Source of the DNA: Streptomyces sp. TSRI0281
Lineage (GTDB): Bacteria; Actinomycetota; Actinomycetes; Streptomycetales; Streptomycetaceae
Length of the DNA stretch: 64,000 nt
NCBI RefSeq assembly: GCF_001905125.1
Contig: NZ_LWLE01000001.1
Location: 1,048,112 to 1,112,111 of the forward strand
Reading direction: 5' to 3'
This document shows positions 17,081-26,148 of the stretch, piece by piece. Each line of letters opens with the position of its first letter. Positions within the stretch are counted from its first letter, which is position 1. A model generated the notes under the pieces. That model was not told the origin of the DNA. It did not search any database and was given only the letters and a program-made list of their open reading frames with translations. The position numbers and the translations under genes are program-made.

Positions 17081-17725
17081 TCAGCCGCGGCTCTCCGCGA
17101 ACGTACGCAGCCAGGCCGGGAACTCCGTGAGGTCCGAGAGGATCACGTCCGCGCCCGCCTCCCGCAGTTCGGCCGCGTCGCACGGGCCCGTCGTGACGCC
17201 GACCGACAGCGCACCGGCCGCGCGGGCTCCCCGCACGTCCCCGGTGTGGTCGCCGACGTACACCTGCGCGCCGTGTTCGAGCAGCGCCCGCGCCTTGGCC
17301 TCCGCCCAGAGCCGTCCGATCAGCGCGTCCGGCTCGATCCCGAGGTGGGAGAGGTGCAGTCGCGCGCTCGGCTCGTACTTGGCGGTGACGACGAGCGTCC
17401 GGCCGCCCAGCGCCCGCACCGCCCCGATGGCCTCCCGCGCGCCGGGCAGGGCCGGGGTCGGGGTGATCGCGTGTGTGGGATAGATCTCCCGGTAGCGGTC
17501 GGCGGTCGCGGCCACCGCGTGGGCCGGGTACCAGTTCGCCAGCTCGTCCTCCACCGGCGGGCCGAGCCTGCTGACGACCAGGTCGGCATCGATCGGCACG
17601 CCCGTCTCGGCGGACAGCGCCCGGTAGTTGGCCCTGATGCCGGGCCGGGAGTCGATGAGCGTCATGTCGAGGTCGAAGCCGACCGTCAGGGGATGCGAAG
17701 ACGTGTGCGAAGCCATGGTGGCCAT
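17081..17725 (-). CDS. HAD superfamily hydrolase, phosphoglycolate phosphatase-like
   Basis: 214 residues. HAD motif I is VGFDLDMTLIDS (nucleophile and acid Asp), motif II is TLVVTAK, and motifs III/IV are seen as K in LWAEAKARALLEHG and VGDHTGDVRGARAAGA. The helical cap between motifs I and II (about residues 30-95) makes it a class C1 enzyme like Gph. It dephosphorylates a small soluble metabolite; the substrate is not determined. It could start at the ATG at 17725 or nine bases later. Confidence 0.87.
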   Translation of the reverse strand: MATMASHTSSHPLTVGFDLDMTLIDSRPGIRANYRALSAETGVPIDADLVVSRLGPPVEDELANWYPAHAVAATADRYREIYPTHAITPTPALPGAREAIGAVRALGGRTLVVTAKYEPSARLHLSHLGIEPDALIGRLWAEAKARALLEHGAQVYVGDHTGDVRGARAAGALSVGVTTGPCDAAELREAGADVILSDLTEFPAWLRTFAESRG

Positions 17726-17772
17726 TGTGCCGACCGGCCCCCGGGGCCCACGAAATCGCGCCGCTTAGACTG

Positions 17773-17791
17773 ATGACTTAGCTAAGCCTTA
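17773..17791. promoter_or_regulatory. Iron-box-like operator
   Basis: The 19 bases contain the palindrome CTTAGCTAAG (17777-17786) followed by CCTTA. They resemble the DmdR/IdeR iron box (TTAGGTTAGGCTAACCTAA from memory; about 10 of 19 positions agree). It lies about 100 bases upstream of a ferric-siderophore ABC operon, which is the expected target. Iron repression is inferred. Confidence 0.6.
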
Positions 17792-17887
17792 CTTGTCCCG
17801 CACCCGTGCCCGCGGCCGACGTGCCACACCACCACACGTCATGTGCCCCGTCCCGCGCGCGCCCGTGTCCGTTGTCGATTGGGTCAG

Positions 17888-18898
17888 ATGTCAGCCGCCG
17901 CACCACGCCTCTCCAGACGCGCTTTCGCGACGGCGTCGGCCGTCGTGGCGCTGTTGCTGGCCGTTCTGCTCAGCCTCGCCGTGGGGGCGCGCTCCATCGC
18001 CCCGGCCGAGGTGTTCGACGTACTGCTGCACGGCGGGCACTCCGACGCCGCCGAAGTCATCCGGAACATGCGGGTGCCGCGCACCCTCATCGGGCTGATG
18101 GTCGGTGCGTCGCTGGCCCTCGCGGGCACGGTGCTCCAGGGCATCACCCGTAACCCGATCGCCGACCCCGGCATCCTCGGCATCAGCCAGGGGGCGTCCG
18201 TCGGCGTGGTGCTGGCCATCGCGTACGCCGGGGTCCACACGCTCACCGGCTACGTCTGGTTCGCGTTCGCGGGCGCCGCGGTCGCCTCCGTGGCGGTGTA
18301 CGCCATCGCGTCCAGCGGACGCGGCGGCGCGACGCCGGTGAAACTCGCGCTGGGCGGCGCCGCGATCAACGCGCTGCTGGTGTCGGTGACCATGGCGGTG
18401 CTCACGACGAAGGCGTCCGCGCTGGACGAGTTCCGCTTCTGGCAGGTCGGTTCCATCGCCGGACGCGAGGCGGAGGTGGCCCAGCAGATCTGGCCGTTCC
18501 TCCTCCTCGGTACCGTCCTCGTGCTCTCCGTGGCGCGCGGGCTCGACGCGCTCGCGCTGGGCGAGGACATGGCGAAGGGCCTGGGGCAGAAGGTGGCGAC
18601 GGTACGGATCGTCGGCGGCATCGGGGCGACCGTGCTGACCGGCGCCGGGGTCGCCGCCGCCGGGCCGATCGCCTTCATCGGCCTCGCCGTCCCGCACATC
18701 GCCCGCGCGATCGTCGGCAACGACCACCGCTGGGTGCTGCCGATGGCGGCCCTGATCGGCCCCGTGATGCTGCTCGTCTCCGACGTCATCGGCCGCGTTC
18801 TCTTCCCGCCCAGCGAGGTACCGGCGGGTGTGATGACGGCCCTGATCGGGGTGCCGTTCCTGGTGGCGCTGGTGCGCCGGAAGGCGGTGCCCGCATGA
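17888..18898 (+). CDS. Iron-siderophore ABC transporter permease (FecCD)
   Basis: 336 residues from the ATG at 17888. The protein shows about nine membrane segments and the FecCD signatures [28 protein letters not shown] and GLAVPHIAR (coupling-helix region). With the next permease it forms the membrane channel for ferric siderophore uptake. It is the first gene of a four-gene operon whose members each overlap by four bases, behind an iron-box-like site. Confidence 0.92.
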   Translation: MSAAAPRLSRRAFATASAVVALLLAVLLSLAVGARSIAPAEVFDVLLHGGHSDAAEVIRNMRVPRTLIGLMVGASLALAGTVLQGITRNPIADPGILGISQGASVGVVLAIAYAGVHTLTGYVWFAFAGAAVASVAVYAIASSGRGGATPVKLALGGAAINALLVSVTMAVLTTKASALDEFRFWQVGSIAGREAEVAQQIWPFLLLGTVLVLSVARGLDALALGEDMAKGLGQKVATVRIVGGIGATVLTGAGVAAAGPIAFIGLAVPHIARAIVGNDHRWVLPMAALIGPVMLLVSDVIGRVLFPPSEVPAGVMTALIGVPFLVALVRRKAVPA

Positions 18899-20013
18899 CC
18901 GGGACCACGAACGGGACCACGAAAAGGACCATGAACGGGACCACGGCTCCGGTACGTCCCCCGGTGCGGCCCGCCGGTTACTCGGTCGTCCGGATCGGGG
19001 CGCGCGGGCGGTTCCTGCTGCACCGCCGCGCCGCCGTCGTCGCGGCCTCCCTCGCCGTCCTCCTCGCCCTGATCTGTGTCGCGTACCTCTGTGTCGGCGA
19101 GAGCTTCGTCGCCCCCGCCGAGGCGGTCAGGGTGGTCCTCGGGCAGCCGTCGCCGGACGAACTGGTCGTGGGCACGCTGCGGCTGCCGCGCATGGTCGTC
19201 GGGCTCCTCGTCGGCGCCGCCTTCGGGATCGCCGGGGCGCTGATCCAGACCGTGGCCCGCAATCCGCTCGCCAGCCCGGACATCATCGGCATCAGCCAGG
19301 GCGCGAGCGCGCTGACGGTCGGCGCGATGACGTTCGGCCTGACCTCGTACACCGTCCTGCCGTATCTGTCGGTGATCGGCGGTGTCGCCGCGGCGGCCCT
19401 CGTGTACGCCTTCGCCTGGCGCGGCGGGCTGCACGCCACCCGCTTCGTCCTCATCGGCATCGGCTTCGCCATCGCGCTGCGGTCGGTCACCACCCTGTTC
19501 CTGACGAAGGGCGACTACCTGGTCGCCCAGCAGGCCCAGATCTGGATGACCGGCTCGCTCAACGGCCGCGGCTGGGAGGAGGCGGCGCCGATCGGCTGGA
19601 CGCTGCTGATCCTGCTGCCCGCCGTGCTGTGGGCCTCCCGCGCGCAGCGCACCGTCACGATGGACGACGACACCGCGACCGCGCTCGGGGTCCGCCTGGG
19701 GCGGGTACGGCTGGGGCTCGTCGCACTCGGCGTGATCCTGGCGTCCGTGGCGACGGGGACGGCCGGACCGGTGGACTTCGTGGCACTGCTGGCCCCGCAG
19801 ATCGCCCGCCGGATGACGCGCACGGCGCAGATCCCGCTGTTCTGCTCGGCCCTGCTCGGCGCGGTGATCGTCGTCTTCGCCGATCTGCTCGCCCGCAGGC
19901 TCTTCTCCCCCACCGAGCTTCCGGTGGGTGTTCTGACGGCGGCGGTCGGCGCCCCGTATCTGATCTGGCTGATCATCCGCGGCCACGGTGGCCGCAGTGG
20001 AGGCAAGGCATGA
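18895..20013 (+). CDS. Iron-siderophore ABC transporter permease (FecCD), second subunit
   Basis: 372 residues. It starts at ATGA overlapping the previous stop. A threonine/asparagine-rich N-terminal tail (about 25 residues) precedes the FecCD core: [33 protein letters not shown] and [11 protein letters not shown]. It is the partner permease of the heterodimeric channel. The next gene begins inside its stop codon region (20010), showing tight coupling. Confidence 0.92.
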   Translation: MTGTTNGTTKRTMNGTTAPVRPPVRPAGYSVVRIGARGRFLLHRRAAVVAASLAVLLALICVAYLCVGESFVAPAEAVRVVLGQPSPDELVVGTLRLPRMVVGLLVGAAFGIAGALIQTVARNPLASPDIIGISQGASALTVGAMTFGLTSYTVLPYLSVIGGVAAAALVYAFAWRGGLHATRFVLIGIGFAIALRSVTTLFLTKGDYLVAQQAQIWMTGSLNGRGWEEAAPIGWTLLILLPAVLWASRAQRTVTMDDDTATALGVRLGRVRLGLVALGVILASVATGTAGPVDFVALLAPQIARRMTRTAQIPLFCSALLGAVIVVFADLLARRLFSPTELPVGVLTAAVGAPYLIWLIIRGHGGRSGGKA

Positions 20014-20885
20014 GCACGACGACCCGTCCGACCGAGGTCGCGGAGGCGACGAGCAGGCTCGCGGCCCGCGGACTGACCCTCGCCTACGAGGACCGCACCG
20101 TCGTCCACGAGCTGGACCTCGCCGTGCCCGACGGCCGGGTCACCGTCATCGTCGGCCCGAACGCCTGCGGCAAGTCGACCACCCTGCGGGCGCTCGGCCG
20201 GCTCCTCAAGCCGCGCGGCGGGGCCGTCCTCCTGGACGGCACCGAACTCGCGAAGATCCCCACGAAGAGGATCGCCCAGTCGATCGGGCTGCTCCCGCAG
20301 ACCCCGGTCGCCCCCGAGGCGATCACCGTCTCCGACCTGGTCGCCCGCGGTCGCCAGCCGCACCAGCACTGGTGGCAGCAGTGGTCGCAGGAGGACGAGC
20401 GGGCGGTCACGGACGCCATGGAGCGCACCGACGTCTCGGCGCTCGCCGACCGTTCGGTGGACGAGCTCTCCGGCGGCCAGCGCCAGCGGGTGTGGATCGC
20501 GATGGCGCTCGCCCAGGACACCGATCTGCTGCTGCTCGACGAACCGACGACGTATCTCGACATCGCGCACCAGGTGGAGGTCCTCGACCTGGTGCGCCAG
20601 CTCTCCGCCCCGGCGGCGGACGGCACCCGGGGCCGGACCGTGGTGACCGTGCTCCACGACCTCAACCAGGCCGCCCGGTACGCCGACCACCTGGTCGCCA
20701 TGAAGGCGGGCCGGATCGTCGCCGAGGGCCACCCCGGCGATGTCGTGACCGCCGAACTCGTACGCGAGGTCTTCGGCCTGGACGCGGTGATCGTCCCGGA
20801 CCCGGTGACGGGTTCGCCGCTCGTCGTGCCCGGCGCCCCCTGGACGCCGTCCCCCTCCCCTCTCCGAAAGGCTCCCCAGACATGA
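20010..20885 (+). CDS. Iron-siderophore ABC transporter ATP-binding protein
   Basis: 291 residues. Complete nucleotide-binding motifs are present: Walker [11 protein letters not shown]-loop LLPQTP, signature [17 protein letters not shown], Walker [13 protein letters not shown] and the H-loop [14 protein letters not shown]. This is the FecE/FepC type that powers siderophore import. It overlaps the genes on either side by four bases. Confidence 0.94.
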   Translation: MSTTTRPTEVAEATSRLAARGLTLAYEDRTVVHELDLAVPDGRVTVIVGPNACGKSTTLRALGRLLKPRGGAVLLDGTELAKIPTKRIAQSIGLLPQTPVAPEAITVSDLVARGRQPHQHWWQQWSQEDERAVTDAMERTDVSALADRSVDELSGGQRQRVWIAMALAQDTDLLLLDEPTTYLDIAHQVEVLDLVRQLSAPAADGTRGRTVVTVLHDLNQAARYADHLVAMKAGRIVAEGHPGDVVTAELVREVFGLDAVIVPDPVTGSPLVVPGAPWTPSPSPLRKAPQT

Positions 20886-21862
20886 CCGCCTCACTCCGCA
20901 ACCGCCGCGGCCTGGTCGCCGGCTCGCTCGCCGTGACCGCCGCGCTCGCCCTCTCCGCGTGCGGCTCCTCGGACGGGGACAGGGATTCCGGTTCCAAGGC
21001 GGCCGGGAGCGGGACGCACACGGTCAGCACCGTGAACGGGAACGTCGAGGTCCCCGTGGCGCCGAAGCGGGTCGTCGTCCTCGACAGCGGCGAGCTGGAC
21101 TCCGCCCTCAGCCTCGGCGTCCGGCCGGTCGGCGCGACGCACTCGGCGACGGAGGACAGTTTCCCCTCCTACCTGCCCGCGAGCGAGACGAAGGACATCA
21201 AGCAGGTCGGTGAGATCGCCAACCCGAACATGGAGGCCGTCGCCGCCCTCAAGCCCGACCTGATCCTCACCAGCAAGGTCCGTGACGGGGACCGTTACGA
21301 GCAGCTCAGCAAGATCGCCCCGACCGTGATGACGGAGGCGACCGGCAGTGCCTGGAAGGAGAACTTCCAGCTGCACGCGGACGCGCTCGGCAAGAAGGCC
21401 GAGGCCAAGAAGGTCATCGCGGCGTACGACGCCCAGGTGGCGAAGGTGACGGAGGCGATCGGCGGCAAGGAGAAGGCGGCGGCCACGGAGGTCAACTTCG
21501 TCCGCTTCGTCGAGGGCGCGGAGATCCGTATCTACGGCAAGCAGAACTACATCGGTTCGCTCCTCGCCGACCTCGGCACGGGCCGCCCCGCGATCACGGA
21601 CAAGGCGAAGGACGGGTTCTCGTACGACGTGTCCCCCGAGAAGATCGACCTGGCGGACGCGGACGTCATCTTCACGTCCACGTACGGCGACCCGGGCAAG
21701 GCGGGGACCACGAAGACGATGAACAGCGGCCTGTGGAAGGGCCTGAAGGCGTCGAAGAACGGCAAGGTCTTCAAGGTCGACGACCGGCTGTGGATCGCGG
21801 GCATCGGCTACACCGCCGCGGGCAAGATCCTGGACGAGTTCCAGGCCGACCTGACGAAGTAA
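20882..21862 (+). CDS. Iron-siderophore substrate-binding lipoprotein
   Basis: 326 residues. The lipoprotein signal ends in LSACGSS, with Cys near residue 26. The mature part is a FecB/FhuD-type binding protein: [38 protein letters not shown] and the long backbone helix around residue 165. It captures ferric siderophore at the membrane surface and hands it to the permeases. No siderophore biosynthesis gene is near, so the ligand could be native or scavenged. Confidence 0.93.
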   Translation: MTASLRNRRGLVAGSLAVTAALALSACGSSDGDRDSGSKAAGSGTHTVSTVNGNVEVPVAPKRVVVLDSGELDSALSLGVRPVGATHSATEDSFPSYLPASETKDIKQVGEIANPNMEAVAALKPDLILTSKVRDGDRYEQLSKIAPTVMTEATGSAWKENFQLHADALGKKAEAKKVIAAYDAQVAKVTEAIGGKEKAAATEVNFVRFVEGAEIRIYGKQNYIGSLLADLGTGRPAITDKAKDGFSYDVSPEKIDLADADVIFTSTYGDPGKAGTTKTMNSGLWKGLKASKNGKVFKVDDRLWIAGIGYTAAGKILDEFQADLTK

Positions 21863-21869
21863 CGCCCTG

Positions 21870-21907
21870 CGGACGGGCCGCGCCCGGCAGGGGGCGCGGC
21901 CCGTCCG
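21870..21907. terminator. Strong bidirectional terminator
   Basis: Perfect 16-bp arms (21870-21885 and 21892-21907) with a 6-base loop, between the convergent siderophore operon and the HAAS-domain gene. Confidence 0.87.
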
Positions 21908-21925
21908 GACACCTCGGGCGAGGGC

Positions 21926-23209
21926 TCAGGTCGTGCGCCTCCGGCCTCGCCACACCAGGTACAGCGCCGAGGCCACCGCCGCCGTCCTGACCACCACCGG
22001 CCACGCCCCCACCAGCGCGTCCCGCATCTGGCCCTCAAGGATGGGCTCCCCCCAGCGCCCCTCCATCCGGCCCCACACCCACACCACCGCGGCGGCCACC
22101 ACGACGCCCGGCAGGCCCATCGCGGCCCACTTCGCCTCGGCCCGGGAGAGGGTGCGCGAGCTGTACGCGAGCAGCCAGCCGCCCGCCAGGGCCAGCCAGG
22201 AACCGGTCAGCGCGCCGCCGGCCAGCAGGGCCGCGGCCAGCAGCAGCAGCGGATGCGAGGAGCGGCCCGTCGGTGCCGCGGCGGACTGCTCAGCGGCGGC
22301 GGCGGGCCTGCGGCGGCGCAGCCTCGGCAGTCGGCGGCGTACGCGGGCGCGCTTCGCGGGCTGCCCGTCGCCCTCCACGGCCTCACCCGCGGCGTCCCCG
22401 CCGTCCTCGCCGCCGTCGCCGTACTCGTCCTCGAAGCCGTCGGCCTCCTCGTCCGCGACCGGGTCACGGCGCCTCGGCGGCCTCAGGATCTCGGGGATCT
22501 CCACACCGCCGACGAACCCCGGCACGCGCTCGCCGTCGCCGAACGGCCCCGGTTCGATGCGCCACCAGTCGGGCTCACCGCCGGACGGACCCTGCTGGTC
22601 GCTGCCGAGCACATGCGGCGCGGAGGGGTCCGGCCAGTCGTACGCCGGGGCGGCGACGGCCTCCTCGGCCGCATCCGCGCTCTCCGGACGCTCGCGGTTC
22701 TTTCTGCTCTCGCGGTTCTTCCCGCTCTCGCGATTCTTTCTGCTCTCCCGGGTTTCCCCGCTCTCCCGGGTTTCCCCGTTCTCCCGGGTTTCGCCGCTCT
22801 CCCGCGAGCGGCCGGGCCCGTCCGACGCGCCCCGCCCGGAACCGTCTTTCGGCGCCTTGCGGAGCAACCCGCTCCGGGGCCGGGGAACGCCCCGCCGCTG
22901 CCCGCCACCGGCACTGCCGCCCGCGCCGCGCGGCTGATCGGCCGCGGCCCGCGCCGACGGCAGCGGCACCGATCCGTCGCCCGACTCGACCGCCGCGGCC
23001 ACCAGTTCGTCCGGTGTACCGAGCCTGCCGATGATGCGCCGCACCGACGCCGGGGTGTCCGTACCGTCCTTGTCGCGCTGCCGGTCGATCTCGCCCCGCA
23101 GCGTCGAGACGAGCCGCATTCTGGTGCCCGACGGCAGCTGCTGTTGCTGGGCCAGGTCCCCGACCCGGCTCAGATAGTCGTAGACGAGCTGGTCGCTCTC
23201 GATCCCCAC
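21926..23209 (-). CDS. HAAS-domain membrane protein with repeat linker
   Basis: 427 residues from a GTG at 23209 with GAGGGG nine bases upstream. The N-terminal 70 residues (LVYDYLSRVGDLAQQQQLPS, RMRLVSTLRGEIDRQR, IGRLGTPDELVAAA) match the HAAS helical domain common in Streptomyces membrane proteins. A charged disordered linker with a six-residue Arg-Glu-Ser repeat follows. The C-terminal part has about four transmembrane helices. Function unknown. The much longer open frame upstream on this strand is a shadow of the helicase-associated gene. Confidence 0.8.
   Translation of the reverse strand: MGIESDQLVYDYLSRVGDLAQQQQLPSGTRMRLVSTLRGEIDRQRDKDGTDTPASVRRIIGRLGTPDELVAAAVESGDGSVPLPSARAAADQPRGAGGSAGGGQRRGVPRPRSGLLRKAPKDGSGRGASDGPGRSRESGETRENGETRESGETRESRKNRESGKNRESRKNRERPESADAAEEAVAAPAYDWPDPSAPHVLGSDQQGPSGGEPDWWRIEPGPFGDGERVPGFVGGVEIPEILRPPRRRDPVADEEADGFEDEYGDGGEDGGDAAGEAVEGDGQPAKRARVRRRLPRLRRRRPAAAAEQSAAAPTGRSSHPLLLLAAALLAGGALTGSWLALAGGWLLAYSSRTLSRAEAKWAAMGLPGVVVAAAVVWVWGRMEGRWGEPILEGQMRDALVGAWPVVVRTAAVASALYLVWRGRRRTT
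22688..22795 (-). repeat. 18-bp tandem repeats inside the HAAS-domain gene
   Basis: Six 18-bp units (about 22688-22705, 22706-22723, 22724-22741, 22742-22759, 22760-22777, 22778-22795) encode alternating RESRKN/RESGKN and RESGET/RENGET hexapeptides. The two sub-families of unit suggest duplication in two rounds. The copy number is likely to vary between strains. Confidence 0.85.
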
Positions 23210-23272
23210 TCGATGGTTCCCCTCTACCGGCCCTGCCCCGACGGTAGCGTTCCAGGGGCTACCGTGGGACGG

Positions 23273-25786
23273 ATGGGGACGACCACACCACCGCGCACGC
23301 TCGCCGAAGCTCTGCGCGCCCGGGGCGACGAATCGCTGGCCGGGCTGCTGCGTGCCCGCCCCGATCTCCTCAGCCCCGTACCGAACGACATCACCCAGCT
23401 CGCGACGAGAGCGGGCACGCGTGCCTCCGTCGTCCGCGCACTGGAACACCTCGACCGGTTCACGCTCCAGACCGCGGAGGCGCTGGCCGTGGCGCCCGAC
23501 CCGGCGCCGTACGACACGCTGCTCTCGCTGCTCACCGGTGACGGCCAGGACGACGGCGACCACCGCGACGACGCGGGCACCGCGATCACCGCCGCGCTGC
23601 CCGCCGCCCTGGCGACCCTGCGCGAACAGGCCCTCGTCTGGGGTGAGGACGACCGGCTGCGCCTGGTCCGCACGGCCCGGGAACTGCTCGCCCCGTCCCC
23701 GCAGCACCCCTCCCCCACCGGTCTCGGCCCGACCGTCGCCGAGGCGACGGCCGGCATGTCGCCCGGCCGGCTCCAGGAGATCCTGACCGCGGTCGGGCTG
23801 CCCGCCACCCACGACCCGGTCTCGGCCGTCACCGCGCTGGCCGGGCTGTTCACGGACCGGACCAGGATGGCGGCGCTGCTGGACACCGCCCCGGTCGAGG
23901 CGCTGTCCGTGCTGGACCGGCTGGTGTGGGGGCCGCCGTACGGGGAGATCACACCGAACCCCGCGCCGCCCGTGCGGTGGCTGCGCGATCGGGGGCTGCT
24001 GCTGCCGGTGTCGACGCGCACCGTCGTGCTGCCGCGCGAGGCGGCGCTGCATCTGCGGGCCGGGCGCGCCCACCGCGTACCGGAGCCGGTGCCACCGGTC
24101 GTCGCGGCGGCCGCCGAACGTGATCCCCAGGCTGTGGACAGCGCGGCGGCCGGTCAGGCGTTCATGGCCCTGTCCACGATCGAGGACCTGCTGAAGCTCT
24201 GGAACGGCGGCGGCCCCGCGATCCTGCGCGCGGGCGGGCTGAGCGTGCGCGAACTGAAGCGGGCCGCCAACGCGATGGACGTGTCGGAGCCGATCGCCGC
24301 GTTCTGGGTGGAACTCGCCTACGCGGCCGGGCTGCTGGCCGCCGACGGGGAGAGCGACGAGCGGTACGCGGCGACACCGGCCTACGACGACTGGCTGGAA
24401 CTCCCCGCCCAGGACCGCTGGGCACAGCTCGCCGCCGCCTGGCTCTCCGCCACCCGCACCGCCGGTCTGGTCGGCGGCCAGGACGCCAAGGGCCGGGCGC
24501 TGTCCGCCCTGGGACCCGAACTGGACCGCTCGGCCGCGCCGGAGGTACGCCACCGGGTGCTGGCCCTGTTCGCCGCGCTGCCGCCGGGCACCGCGCCCGA
24601 CCCGGTGACGCTGCTGGCCCGGCTGCGCTGGGAACGCCCCCTGCGCGGAGGCGCGCGAACCCCTGGTGCGCCCGGGGTCCCCCGTACCGCCGAAGCCTCG
24701 CCCTCCTCGCCGGGGGACACCTCCGACCTGCGGTCCCGGCTCGCCCTGTGGACGGTCAACGAGGCGGAACTGCTGGGCATCACGGGCCGGGGCGCCCTCT
24801 CCTCGCAGGCCCGCGCGCTGCTGACCGACGGACCCGCCGCGGCCGCCGCCCGGCTCGCCCCGCTGATCCCCGAACCGCTCAGCCATGTCCTGCTCCAGGC
24901 CGACCTGACGGCCGTCGCCCCCGGACCGCTGGAACGCCCGCTGGCGGAGACGCTGTCGGTCCTCGCGGACGTCGAGTCCAAGGGCGGCGCGACGGTGTAC
25001 CGCTTCACGCCCGGTTCCGTGCGCCGCGCGCTGGACGCCGGGCAGGCCGCCTCCGACCTGCACGCGTTCCTGGCCGCGCACAGCCGTACGCCGGTGCCCC
25101 AGCCGCTCAGCTACCTCATCGACGACGTGGCCCGGCGCCACGGCCATCTGCGGATCGGCGCCGCCTCCGCGTACGTGCGCTGCGACGACGAGGCCGTACT
25201 GAACGAGATCCTCGCCGACAAGCGCTCGGCCACCCTGCGGCTGCGCCGGCTCGCGCCGACCGTGCTGGCCGCCCAGAGCGACCCGGCGTCCCTGCTCGAA
25301 GGGCTGCGCGAGATGGGCTACGCCCCGGCCGCCGAGTCCGCCGAGGGCGACGTCCTGATCACCCGGGCGGGCGCCCGCCGCACCCCTCCCCGTACGGCCC
25401 CCGTGCCCGTGCCCGAGGGCCCGCCCGTACCCGACGGGACACTGCTGGGCGCGGCGGTGCGGGCGATCCGGGCCGGGGACACGGCCGCGACGGTCGTCCG
25501 CAAGGACACCGGGGAGGGCCCCGCCGCCCCGACGGCCGCGGGCTCCCTGCCCCGTACGACGTCGGCGGAGACCCTGGCCACGGTCCAGGCCGCCGCCATG
25601 ACGGGCTCGGCGGTCTGGATCGGCTACGTCAACGCCGAGGGCGCGGCCAGCCAGCGGGTGATCGCGCCGGTCCGGGTGGAGGGCGGCTTCGTCACGGCGT
25701 ACGACCACACGGCCGACGAGGTCCGCACCTATCCGCTGCACCGCATCACGGGCGTGGCGGAACTGGCCGACGACGCGAAGCCGTAG
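23273..25786 (+). CDS. Helicase-associated protein paired with XPB (C-terminal WYL-like domain)
   Basis: 837 residues from the ATG at 23273. The N-terminal part is helical, with winged-helix-like stretches (LEHLDRFTLQTAEALAVAP; STIEDLLKLWNGGG). The central region resembles the helicase C-terminal/XPB-Ssl2 N-terminal family. The last 60 residues (AVWIGYVNAEGAASQRVIAP, then TAYDHTADEVRTYPLHRI) look like a WYL domain. No Walker motifs are present. Mycobacterium has the same neighbour pair (Rv0862c-Rv0861c, from memory), so it is probably a partner of the XPB helicase in DNA repair. That role is inference. Confidence 0.82.
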   Translation: MGTTTPPRTLAEALRARGDESLAGLLRARPDLLSPVPNDITQLATRAGTRASVVRALEHLDRFTLQTAEALAVAPDPAPYDTLLSLLTGDGQDDGDHRDDAGTAITAALPAALATLREQALVWGEDDRLRLVRTARELLAPSPQHPSPTGLGPTVAEATAGMSPGRLQEILTAVGLPATHDPVSAVTALAGLFTDRTRMAALLDTAPVEALSVLDRLVWGPPYGEITPNPAPPVRWLRDRGLLLPVSTRTVVLPREAALHLRAGRAHRVPEPVPPVVAAAAERDPQAVDSAAAGQAFMALSTIEDLLKLWNGGGPAILRAGGLSVRELKRAANAMDVSEPIAAFWVELAYAAGLLAADGESDERYAATPAYDDWLELPAQDRWAQLAAAWLSATRTAGLVGGQDAKGRALSALGPELDRSAAPEVRHRVLALFAALPPGTAPDPVTLLARLRWERPLRGGARTPGAPGVPRTAEASPSSPGDTSDLRSRLALWTVNEAELLGITGRGALSSQARALLTDGPAAAAARLAPLIPEPLSHVLLQADLTAVAPGPLERPLAETLSVLADVESKGGATVYRFTPGSVRRALDAGQAASDLHAFLAAHSRTPVPQPLSYLIDDVARRHGHLRIGAASAYVRCDDEAVLNEILADKRSATLRLRRLAPTVLAAQSDPASLLEGLREMGYAPAAESAEGDVLITRAGARRTPPRTAPVPVPEGPPVPDGTLLGAAVRAIRAGDTAATVVRKDTGEGPAAPTAAGSLPRTTSAETLATVQAAAMTGSAVWIGYVNAEGAASQRVIAPVRVEGGFVTAYDHTADEVRTYPLHRITGVAELADDAKP

Positions 25787-25802
25787 CACCTGCCGGTATG
25801 GC

Positions 25803-25990
25803 TCAGGCGGGGTCCATGCCGCGGAAGCGCCCGTACGTATCCGAGCCCGTGGCGCCTCTGTTCCACTTGCCGGTCAGAGTGTCGCCGCTCCGGTCCGGAT
25901 GGCCGCCCCGGTCCTTGCTCGCGACCCGCTTCCCGCCTGCTCGCACAGGCGCGTGACCTCCGAGAAGTCGCCGCTCCCGTCCTTCTGACA
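25803..25990 (-). pseudogene. Possible frameshifted small gene
   Basis: In the 362-bp gap between the helicase pair, the minus strand has a high-GC3 stretch ending at a TGA at 25803, encoding KRVASKDRGGHPDRSGDT and on to RFRGMDPA. Immediately upstream, in a different frame, a second high-GC3 stretch (about 25945-26004) encodes CQKDGSGDFSEVTRLCEQAG. The two could be one small gene split by a frameshift near 25945. No homologue is recognised and no start is clear. Confidence 0.25.
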
Positions 25991-26148
25991 CAGGAGACGG
26001 CGTTGATCCGGCCCACGGCCTCACCGCCCCGCCGTACCCGCGGTCGGCGGGGCTCTGTGGCCCGAGCCACGCACCATCCGGCCCGCATGCGGCACACTGG
26101 ACGTTTGGCCACATCGGTGGCCGCCCCCCGCAGAAAGGGCCGAAGCGC

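Noticed and set aside
22688..22795. CRISPR array
   Set aside because: 18-bp units with no spacers, inside an open reading frame; an internal coding repeat.
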